Of a stretch of 64,000 bases of DNA, positions 11,438-20,520 are shown piece after piece. Source of the stretch: Cladocopium goreaui (lineage: Eukaryota; Sar; Dinophyceae; Suessiales; Symbiodiniaceae); contig CAMXCT020000310.1 of the NCBI GenBank assembly GCA_947184155.2, forward strand, positions 157,478-221,477, read 5' to 3'. Every line of letters starts with the position of its first letter. Position 1 is the first letter of the stretch. Both the position numbers and the translations under genes were made by a program. Under the pieces are notes generated by a model. That model ran no database searches. It was given only the letters and a program-made list of their open reading frames with translations, and was not told the DNA's origin.

Positions 11438-12080
11438 CTTGTACTGTAAAGCTTGCACCAAATACCTTCCAATACAGCTTTGTACTGCAAAGCTTGCACA
11501 AAGTATTTCCCGGTACTACTTTGAACTACAAGGCTTGCACAAGGAACTTCCCAGTACTACTTTGTACTGCAAAGCTTGCACAAGGAACTCCCCAGTACTG
11601 CTTTGTACTACAAAACTTGCACAAAGCACTTCCCAGTACTACTTTGTGCTACAAAGTTTGCACAAGGCACTTCCCAGCACTACTTGTACTGCAAAGCTTG
11701 CACAAGGCACTTCCCAGCACTACTTTGTACTGCAAAGCTAATTCCCAGCACTACTTTGTACTACAAAGCTTGCACAAGGATCTTCCCAGTACTACTTTGT
11801 ACCACAAAGCTTGCACCAGGCACTTCCCAGTAATACTGCGTACTGCAAAGCTTGCACAAGGAACTTCCCAATACTACTTTGTACTACAAAGCTTGCACAA
11901 GGCACTTCCCAGTACTACTTTGTACTACAAAGCTTGCACAAGGCACTTCCCAGCACTACTTTGTACTGCAAAGCTTACTCCCCAGTACTACTTTGTACTA
12001 CAAAGCTTGCACAAGGCACTTCTCAGTATTACTTTGTACTACAATGCTTGCGCAAAGTAATTCCCGGTACTACACTGCAC
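11438..12080 (+). repeat. 41-bp family, about 15 units
   Basis: Units here favour CTTGCACAAGGCACTTCCCA over the CTTGCACAAAGTACTTCCCA form common at 0.6-1.6 kb, so the two arrays have homogenised separately. Two truncated units lack the CTTGCACAAGG segment (near 11735 and 11975). Confidence 0.94.
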
Positions 12081-12690
12081 TTCGCACTTCACACTTCAAG
12101 CCCCACACTCCACACTCCACACTCCACACTCCACACTTCACACTTCAATTCAAACTTCAAAACTTCAAAACTTCAAACTCCACACTTCACACTTCACACC
12201 TGACACTACACACTACACACTATACACTACACACTTCACACTTCGCACTTCACACTTCACTTCACTTCACGCTCCACACTTCACACTCCACACTCCACAC
12301 TTCACACTCCACACTTCACACTTCATAGTTCCCACAGCACACTCCACACTTCACACTTCACACGCCACACTTCACAATGCACACTCCACACGTCACACTC
12401 CACACTTCACACTCCACACTCCACACTTCACACTTCATACTCTGCACTTCACACTTCACACTCCACACTTCACACTGCTTACTCCACACTTCACATTTCA
12501 CACTCCACACTTCACACTGCTTACTCCACACTTCACACTACTTACTCTACACTTCACACTCCACATTTCACACTTCACACTTTCCACTCCACACTTCACA
12601 CTTCACACTCTCCACTCCAAACTTCACACTCCACACTTCACACTCCACGCTTCACACTCCACACTGCACACTTCACACTCGCGCGAGTGC
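12081..12690 (+). repeat. Heptamer array CACACTT / CACACTC, second block
   Basis: Same family as 10393-11437. Near 12145-12180 the unit shifts to TTCAAACTTCAAAACTTCAA. The array ends at about 12690 where CACACTCGCGCGAGTGCCAC forms a short palindrome (CTCGCGCGAG). Confidence 0.94.
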
Positions 12691-12721
12691 CACAAACTCC
12701 CATGCCTGCTGCGCATTATGC

Positions 12722-12900
12722 ACTTTGGCACGCCACAAAACATCGCCTTTTCTCGCTTTCCCAAAAGACAGCGCGGCGACGTAATTAGAGAGTCGCGAAG
12801 CAACTTTGGCCTGACTGCCACAAAGCACTTTCACACGTCACAAGAAATCACCTTTTCTCACTTTCCCCATAGACAGCACGACGACGCGATTAGAGACCCG
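12722..12900 (+). repeat. Two-copy direct repeat, 105 bp apart
   Basis: GCCTTTTCTCGCTTTCCC at 12745 recurs as ACCTTTTCTCACTTTCCC at 12850. Both are followed by AGACAGC, a GACGAC/GGCGAC stretch, ATTAGAGA and a CGCGA-containing segment. The copies are diverged at about one base in five. Confidence 0.8.
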
Positions 12901-13315
12901 CGACACGAAAACGACCCGCAAACAGTCCACCACCCCCAGACCCCCAAGAAAGAAAACAAGAACACTTCGCCACGCATTCTGGAAAACACTTATGCATCTG
13001 CATTTTCATGCCAGGTGCGCATTCAAACAGTGCTCACATGGATAGGTTGAAATCCACAAACTGTCATGGGCCTTGGCTCGTGCGACCAGTGTATGAGCGA
13101 AATGCTGGTCGTTTCAGTACAAGCATTGTCGCACAACACATAACAATACAAATGCAAATAACACTGTTGGTAAGTTGCATTTGACTCTGCACTTGAGCAT
13201 TACAAATTGAGGGCAATACGGCTGATGACGCGACCAACAACCATTCTGAGTACACAGCACAGCTTGCAAACGCTGACTACACGTGCAGTGGCTTCGTTCC
13301 AGTTCGCTTTCTGTT

Positions 13316-13418
13316 CCCTCTCTCTCTCTCTGTCTCTCTCTTGCGTCCTTCATGCTTTCCAGTAGACAGTCTTTTTGTCTCTCTCTCTCCCTCTCTCCCT
13401 CCCTCCCTCCCTCCCTCC

Positions 13419-13468
<50 letters not shown>

Positions 13469-13480
13469 GTGTCTGTCTGT
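13316..13480 (+). repeat. CT / CCCT microsatellite
   Basis: CTCTCT tracts flank a run of CCCT tetramers at about 13388-13420. The reverse frame 13114-13629 crossing it reads arginine/glutamate repeats and is an artefact. Confidence 0.97.
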
Positions 13481-14453
13481 TTTTCTGCATTTGTGCTTGC
13501 CTTCCATTTGGGCTCCCTTAACTTAAGCTTCATGTTGACGCTTTCGGCAGCTTGGCAAAATACTTTTGCCGTAAATTGTTGGTCGACTTGCCGCTCATGC
13601 CGCCTCTCGAAACGCGACTTTCCATGCATTGTGCTTCACATACCTGGAGTGCAGGCAAGGTTTCTCATTTACTGACGCAGACAGAATGGCAAGGAATAGG
13701 TTCATCTCAGCATAAAACGGCTCCCCCTTGTCAGGTCGGATATGAAACTCTTTCAGTGTGTCCCCGATAACACTACAGAACTCAAGGATAACTGGATTCG
13801 ATGAATTTGATGGTTTTCATACAATAAAATATTGGGAATCTATGGGAATCTGGTTCAAGCCGACAACTTAGTGGAAACAGCCATACATGTTCAAATACAA
13901 TCTGATTAGTCGTCCAAGTTGTTTGAAGGTTTGAAGTAGGTCTAATGTGTTTGCAGTTGATTCTATCGGGCCACAAGAGCAAGAACCATTCCAGGTCCGA
14001 GAGGTTGTTGGCGGCCACCGAATTGAAGGCGTCGGTCCAAAGCACGGATGCCTCAAAGTGGCGCACATTGTCTCACTCTGATTCAAATAATTCCAAAGCT
14101 ATCTCGGCAATTCTTGGCCATGTCATTCTCTGAGTTCAAGATTTCTGCTGGAATACTAGGAAGGGTCTGTAAGACCTGCATGAGATCATGGAAACTTGTC
14201 AATTCATCCGCTTCCTTTCCATTCCTGTATCAGCAGTAAGAGCATCAGCCACTGCTGGCTACAGTTTATTGCTTCAGCTTGGCTTTAAGCCTCCTTCTTG
14301 ATATGTTGGTGAAGCGTGGGTTCCGTTGAATCTGTCAGATGTTGATGTCTCAAACTTTGCAGTATGTCGGCAGCGGCCTGCAAGGGTGGGAGCATTGGCA
14401 GAGCAAGAGCTGGTTCCTGTCAAAACGACAGCGAAGCAACAGGGGTATGGAAG

Positions 14454-14882
14454 TCACAAACGAGGTTCTTCGGAGCCATGATGCCACCTTGACACAAAGG
14501 CAGAGCAAGGTGTCTGAAAGAAGCGGCCTTGGCCAGTGCAGCTTGGAGCTTCTTTCACAGATCCTCTAAAACGATCGATCTTCAAGAAAAAGTGAATAAA
14601 GTAAAGGAAGTGAACGGTCATGTTCTTTGAAAACACACGTGCGCATCGAATGGCCTGAACAAATCTGAAAAAGTCATGCAACAACTTCGAGCTTTGCAAA
14701 GCACAGCAGACCCTTCCAGCGAAGCCAAGCCACACAATGGCAGTACCAAGGGCTGCCCTCAGGAAAGCTTCACGGGGATCGCCTTGGAATGCTTCACTTT
14801 GAATCTCAGGCTCACAAGTCTCACAAGACAAGAGAAACAGGAGAAAGTCGGATAAACACGAGGTATGCACATTGATATCCAC
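14454..14882 (-). CDS. Exon-like open frame, unassigned
   Basis: This frame of 142 codons is outside any repeat. The part encoding EAFLRAALGTAIVWLGFAGR and FFRFVQAIRCARVFSKN has the mixed hydrophobic and charged composition of a folded helical protein, unlike the neighbouring frames. It may be preceded by an intron: the minus strand reads GGAAG then GTTACATACC near 14982, and an AACTGTAG acceptor near 14900. I do not recognise the family. The ATG at 14882 is probably not a true start; the frame may be an internal exon or a pseudogene piece. Confidence 0.2.
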   Translation of the reverse strand: MDINVHTSCLSDFLLFLLSCETCEPEIQSEAFQGDPREAFLRAALGTAIVWLGFAGRVCCALQSSKLLHDFFRFVQAIRCARVFSKNMTVHFLYFIHFFLKIDRFRGSVKEAPSCTGQGRFFQTPCSAFVSRWHHGSEEPRL

Positions 14883-14957
14883 AGGTCTCTGGCGACTACA
14901 GTTGCTCTATTTTGTTGAAAAGAACAATTCAACACAATTCATCTCCAGCTTCACATC

Positions 14958-15290
14958 CTAAAACTTACGGTATGTAACCTTCCATTGCAGTCTGAAGCAC
15001 TTTGCCCAATTTTGATAAGCCGCACCACGGTATCTTGCTGCAGTGAAACTTGGGTTGGCACATAGCGAGTGTCGCCACGCGACCGATTTGCCAACAGGTT
15101 TTGTACGACAATCTGGGTCGTATCCGAGAGTATCCGATTGCTGTGTCTGCCATTTCTGCGCCACTTTTTGCAAGATCTGCGGCAGAACCGCAACAGAAAA
15201 CATCGCATGGACCTTGTCTAAAAGAGTCAGGTTCAGATTGCCCCAGATCAAACTTCGCGCAAGATCTCTTTGAGATCCTTCAAGTATCAA
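14958..15290 (-). CDS. Exon-like open frame, unassigned (possible upstream exon)
   Basis: This is an open frame of 110 codons including LPQILQKVAQKWQTQQSD. A second reverse frame (14951-15208) over the same DNA is also protein-like (DTTQIVVQNLLANRSRGDTR), so the true phase is uncertain, or a frameshift lies near 15140. It sits just upstream, in minus orientation, of the frame at 14454-14882 and could be its preceding exon. Confidence 0.14.
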   Translation of the reverse strand: MILEGSQRDLARSLIWGNLNLTLLDKVHAMFSVAVLPQILQKVAQKWQTQQSDTLGYDPDCRTKPVGKSVAWRHSLCANPSFTAARYRGAAYQNWAKCFRLQWKVTYRKF

Positions 15291-16595
15291 ATAGTTTAGT
15301 CTACATTCTACATTCTGCCACGTACTGGCCCAGAGGAATTTGACTTTTGCATTGCAAAGCTACCAAAGGCAAAGACATTTAAATACTGCCTTGGACAGGA
15401 GGAACACGTAGAAATGCTGTTTGGCCAACGGCTACTGTTCAACATACTGGACCCAGGAATGGTTGGCCTGACTACAAATCGTAATGAATAGATGATTGCG
15501 GATGAATTGGAATTTCATAGGCTCCGAACTTGGAAAATAGTGGAAAAGTGAAATGGCATGAAGTGACATGACATGACAAAAAGTCAGACCTGCCATACTT
15601 TCAAAAGTCATGCGCAATGGCCAGTGCGAAGCACAGCAACACCACTGTAACGCAGTGAGCCGCCGAAGAGCGACGCCTCGCAATTGCCAAATGGTTTCAC
15701 GTCTATGCCAAAACCAAGTTATTAAATGCTCCAGGTGCTGATTGCTGCGACAAAGCAATCTCTCGTGCCATAGAAGGCCTGAAAATCCTCCTCTCTTTGT
15801 TCAATGGAAGATTCCATGGTGGTGGATCTGTTGAAACGAGGATAAACGAGGAATATCATTCCAACTCACTCCAGAATTCAGTTGATGCTTCAAGAGTCAC
15901 TCCAACTCTGCTATGTCCCCAAAGCAACCAGTTTCGGCGCCTAAGTTCATTCCAGATCCAGATCAAAGTCTGGGAGAGACAGCTTCACAATAGGGAATGG
16001 CGTGGAGTGACCTGAAGACAGGTCTCAGTCATTTCAGTATGGACTGGTATTAATGTCAGCTTTGGGAAGGGACAAATTGGAATTTCTGAAGCTGCCGCTG
16101 CTCTGAATTATGCCCCTCTCGGGCTGAACAAAAAAAATCTGCCGCACAAGCCTCCGCGCAAAGGGAACAGCCGTGGATTAGACGTATGCAAGATGTCCTG
16201 CCAATCACAAGCAGAAAAATTGGACATGCAAATGCACGATAAAGTCCGCTACTGCCATGAACAGGACTCTCTCAGGCGTTCTTACCCTTCAGCGCAAACG
16301 ACTCGCCTCGTGCATAAAAAGTTCATCGCCGCCATAATACTCATTGCCTCAGAAGAAATTCAATTGAATTCGTGTGCCGTCATTTGCCATCCTGCATGAA
16401 AGAAACCCATGAGGGAATAGTCGGAATAGTCGATATGTCTTGATATGGCCTTGATTGAGCCCAGTTTGAAGGCTCAAATTACAGTACACAGACAGTGGGG
16501 GGAGTAGGAAGTCAATGTGCCAGATTCAAGCAACTGTAGCTGTAGCTATGGAACGCTAACAGGTGAGTTTAGACATGATCGCAACTGCAGCAGCA

Positions 16596-17110
16596 GGACC
16601 TTCTATAATATAGAGGAGCTCACAAGATCTTCATACAAGAACTTCCTATGAGCATCCCAAAAGAACTTTCATGCAAGCACCAACGCAGCGGATCTTCAAG
16701 ATCTTAATGATTTAATGCAAGGACCTCTTGAGGATTTCAAGAGGGTCTCCACAAGATCTTCTTACAAGGAACTGTACCAGGTCATGTCAGGACACCGAAA
16801 GGATTTCACCAGGATCTCTCCAAGAGCTTCTCACAAGGACCTGTGCAAGATCATGCAAAGGCCTCTGACAGCATTTCACTAGGATCTAACAAGGATCTTC
16901 CAAGGATCTTCCAAGAGCCTCGCACAAGAGCTTTCATACAAGCCCCTCTAAGACATGGCATCTGCAAGCTCCTCACGCAAGGACTTCTTAGAAAGTATCT
17001 CACCAGGATCTCCACAAGATCTTCTGTTAAGTACACGATCATGCAAGGACCTTTTAGAGAGGAATTTCGCAGGATCTTCACAAGAGCCCTTTTATGCGAG
17101 AATTTACAAT
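16596..17110 (+). repeat. AAGATCTTC / CAAGGACCT interspersed repeat
   Basis: Diverged units combine ACAAGATCTTC, ACAAGGACCT, ATGCAAGGACC and GGATTTCACCAGGATCT at 40-70 bp spacing. The pattern is degenerate but runs uninterrupted for about 500 bp. From memory (unverified), translated repeats of this kind are common in Symbiodiniaceae gene predictions. The frame 16843-17112 is made of these units. Confidence 0.8.
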
Positions 17111-17525
17111 GAAAATGCCGCGGGCCCAGAGCTTGAGAACCCCGCAGCGCACCTGCGCAGTCTAAATGCACAACATGAACGTCTCACAAGAGCAATTTTT
17201 TGGCGAGAACTTACAGGAAAGATGCCGCGCCGGCACACTTTGTGCGTGCATGCGCAGTCAAAATTGATATGGACATCTCAAGGAATAATTTTACGCGAGA
17301 ATTCTCAGGGAAAAAGCTGGGGCCCAAGATCGAGCCAAAACTGCGACCCTCACTGTGTGCGAGCCTGCGCGATCGAAATGCACATAGACATCGCACAGAG
17401 CCACTTTTATGCGAGAATGTACAACAAAAATTCCGGGCACCAGAGAGCGTACCCTGATCTAACCCCGCCTTAACTCCTACCGCGAGAACCCCTCAGTGTG
17501 GACACACTGTTTGGGGAGAAAGACC
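17085..17525 (+). repeat. GCGAGAA repeat module, 4 units of about 105 bp
   Basis: TTTTATGCGAGAATTTACA and variants recur with GCGAGAA at 17096, 17203, 17295 and 17411. Each is followed by a GC-rich AA-AATGCCGCG-like stretch, a TGCGC-containing segment and GACATCTCA or GACATCGCA. The block ends with CCTCAGTGTGGACACACTGT at about 17490-17510. I recall that ending from repeated protein predictions in Symbiodinium relatives, which is unverified. The forward frame 16955-17473 runs over this and the previous family, and the repeats explain it. Confidence 0.72.
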
Positions 17526-20027
17526 ACACAGACCTTAGACTGAGTGCCTGTCGAACACCAAGCAAATCTGGCGTAGTGCGCAGGACAGGTAATGACGTGC
17601 TTGACTGCAGGATGCCTCCAAAGGTGCACTTGGCATTGTCAATAATTCCAAAAGTTTGACCCCGAACCCAAACTGGAAGCAAAAAGGATGATATATATAT
17701 ATAATTATGATATGCATCCATCTTCATCAAGTCATTTCCCTGACCCAGGTCCGCAGTTTCCAGGCCTGCTATGCCATGCTTTCGCCGATTGCGATCTGGG
17801 CCTCCTGGTCTTAGATTCTGCCAAATGAAGCAATGAAGCTTTCGCACAGAATGTACAAAAATTTTCCCCTAGGGAACCCGCCAGGTCGAAAGGACGGGCT
17901 AAGGCTTTGGAAGGGCTTAGTCAAAGCCGATTCAAAGCCGCTTTTATCCCTTCCACCCCTTCCCGTGTGCCTGATTTTTTGGGCACCTCGCGACTGATTT
18001 GGACTGGCAACGTGGCCTAAGATCGTGCAAATTTCTGTGGAAACGGACACGACGTTGCAGGACGTGATACTTCGGACATCTGCGAGAAGGAAATCGGCAC
18101 GTCCCAAAGCTCCACGAGCACGGGGACAAAATGAAACAAAAACGAGTCCGTAACAGCCTGGACATGACCGAACAAAGGGAACTGCCAATTGGTAGCTAAA
18201 ACTTCTGTTGGAAAGTGCAACTCAGAGCAGTACATCTGAGTCTTACTGAGTTCTGATTGCATCTTTATCTCTTGTCTCCCCTCGTCTACCCTCGTCTCCG
18301 TTGTTTCCTGTGTCTCAAATCCTGCGATATTTGGTGAGCTCCGAACAACGGGAGGCTTGGGTCGAGGGCCAGTCCTTGGAAATCTTTTCTTAAAAATCCA
18401 CATCCGCTGCCATATGGTGATTTGACTGACCGATGGCTAGTGCAAGTGTACCCTCAGAAGCTGATCCATTGCTCACATGCTTTGACAATTTTTGACACAT
18501 GTTTTATATTGCTTGATCAGTCCTATCATGTTTTGACGTTTTGACATCTTGACATTAAGCTCCAGCACCTCCGCCATGCCATCGGTTTGGGCTTTGGATC
18601 AGTGACCCTTGGCAGGAGACAAAAAAGCGGCGGCCAACTGGGCCGGGATTTGCATGGGAAATGTGAAGGGCCAAATTTGTTTCCACAGTGAAATGACTCT
18701 CTCGAAAACCATTGCAGAGCCTTCCTTCAATACAGTTTGCTATAGTAGATTCCCTTCACTGTCAGTCTTGTGCACTGACAGAAAGACTGTGGCTTCCCAC
18801 GGTTCAAGGTCGCAGATTGCGATTTTTTCCTCCTGTCATCTAGTGGTCATCATGAGAACACTGAGACAAATTCACAGCATTAAGATGAATTAAGAACCCT
18901 TGGATGCTGAATCCCAAAAGCACTGATTCCCCACTTCGTGGGGTACATGCATTTTGGATGACTTTGCATTTGTTGCCACTGCGACTGTGACTAGACCGAC
19001 ATTCATCGATGAAGGAATTTATTTCCTGCTGAACGTGAACAATGTTGACACCTTCATCAGGGACAACCTGACAGAGCGTGGGGCATGTATGATAATGATG
19101 ATAATGTACATACACAGCTGCAAGTTGGAACAAGTTGGAACAAGTTGGAACACCTGGTTCACCTTGGCATCTGGGTCCTAGTACTGTGATAACATGGGTC
19201 TAACTCCACTGTTGCTTCATGAAGGTGATGGGGCTTGCAGAGCGAAGATAGAAAACAGAACTGGCATGTAATCGAAACCTCATGGCTTTCCAGGGATCAA
19301 CGTTTGAACCAGTTCTCGGTAGGAATCAAACTGCAGAACCGACACGGTCCTGCGTGGCTTCTGTCTCAGTCTCCACTGTCTCCATTTCTACTTCGACTTC
19401 TGGACCAAAGAGGTTCAGTGCGGATCAGACACATATTTTTTGGATTGTTATTGATGTTTATTGCAATTAGTGAAAGTGTTGCTTCATGACAAGGCCCATG
19501 CGTCAGAATAATGCCACTGGACCTACAAAATCAGCCGAGCCTGTCCCTGGCTGGTTCCTCAGATCCACGATGCTGGTTTTTTTAAAACTTGATCCAGCAG
19601 CTGAATCCAGCACTTAATTTTGAGTCCCAGACTCTACTTTAGAAGGTTGAAAATAGATTTGCCATATTTTGCCAGCCACTTTATTCAACAAATTCGACAA
19701 GTGCTCTGTCAAAACCGGTTCGTTCAAGCCTTGCGCAGTCTGAAGCTCTGAGTCCCTGGCGTAGCCGTGGCTTGACTCGCCAGGCGGGCAATGTGCCTCG
19801 GGGAACCTGCCAGCGCCAAGGCTGTGGGAAGGGTTTGTCACATGAGTCACACACTGATGTGGCGCGTGGTCCACTCACATGAACAAAATATTCGAATCTT
19901 CAAATCTTGCAATGACTTTGCCAAAATTTATTGCGCAATTCAAATAAATACTAATTACTGCCGTTGAAGAGCACATTACTGCTTAGTAACATATTTCAAG
20001 ACGTGTCTAGCTTATCCGTAGGTCGCA
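17526..20027. other. Apparently single-copy segment, no assigned gene
   Basis: The best frame is 128 codons on the minus strand (18017-18403). Elsewhere there are short overlapping frames and a triplet of the 11-mer CAAGTTGGAAC at 19118-19150. No RNA gene or repeat family recognised. Confidence 0.4.
18017..18403 (-). CDS. Exon-like open frame, unassigned
   Basis: 128 codons from an ATG, with a basic proline-containing start (FKKRFPRTGPRPKPP) and a later hydrophobic segment (SFLFHFVPVLVELWDVPISF). Another reverse frame of 125 codons (17811-18188) overlaps it, so coding phase is uncertain. No domain recognised. No repeats in it. Confidence 0.13.
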   Translation of the reverse strand: MWIFKKRFPRTGPRPKPPVVRSSPNIAGFETQETTETRVDEGRQEIKMQSELSKTQMYCSELHFPTEVLATNWQFPLFGHVQAVTDSFLFHFVPVLVELWDVPISFSQMSEVSRPATSCPFPQKFARS

Positions 20028-20520
20028 TACCAGTAGTGCCCGCTCGAGGCGGGGCGGAAGTTGCCTTAGGGATATACTATAAGACCCTTCTCATGTATAG
20101 AATTTGCATGTGCCGTGCGCCAGCCAGGCCCGTGCATGCATGCTTTGTGCGAAGCTGTTGCACAGATGTTGTCCAAGAACATGACCTGCGCACGACCCCG
20201 GCGTAATGCAACACCAAGCGAACGCACTTCACAGTGCACGCTTCACACCCTGCACTTCGCACTTCACACTTGCACTTCGCACTCGACACTTCATCTCACC
20301 TCAAATCACGTGAGCTCTTCTCACCTCATCTCAGCTCTACTACAAAGCTTGCACAAAGCACTTCCCAGTGCTACTTTGTACTGCAAAGCTTGCACAAAGC
20401 ACTTCCCAGTACTACTTCCCTTCATTGAGTGTATTGTTATGTGATATAAAGTCTCACACCACCCTTCATCAGGTAAAAGTCATCCGTAACTCGGAAGACT
20501 GCTTCCCAACTTCCTTTGAT
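20028..20520 (+). repeat. Composite repeat element, short copy
   Basis: The head 20028-20222 matches 155-340 nearly base for base through GGGATATACTATAAGACCC and the CCAGGCCCGTGCATGCATG segment, with one insertion of about 20 bases around 20141-20170. It is followed by a CACTTCACAC-type stretch, TGAGCTCTTCTCACC (also at 399-418), two 41-bp units (20337-20417), a decayed 43-bp unit and the tail 20472-20520, which matches 2986-3033. Compared with the 2.9-kb copy it lacks the long direct repeats and has far fewer tandem units. Confidence 0.85.

Larger units (their letters stand above)
13481..16595. other. Apparently single-copy segment with exon-like frames on the minus strand
   Basis: Several protein-like open frames lie in series on the minus strand: 15758-15432, 15290-14958, 14882-14454 and 14066-13782. 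They are separated by short gaps containing plausible splice signals, so this segment could contain an intron-rich gene transcribed right to left. No domain is recognisable. The interval 15760-16595 shows nothing beyond short frames. Confidence 0.3.

Noticed and set aside
10042..12060. A 672-codon forward frame
   Set aside because: It is produced by stop-free CACACTY and 41-bp units.
13114..13629. A 171-codon arginine/glutamate-rich reverse frame
   Set aside because: Its core is the CT/CCCT microsatellite read on the opposite strand.
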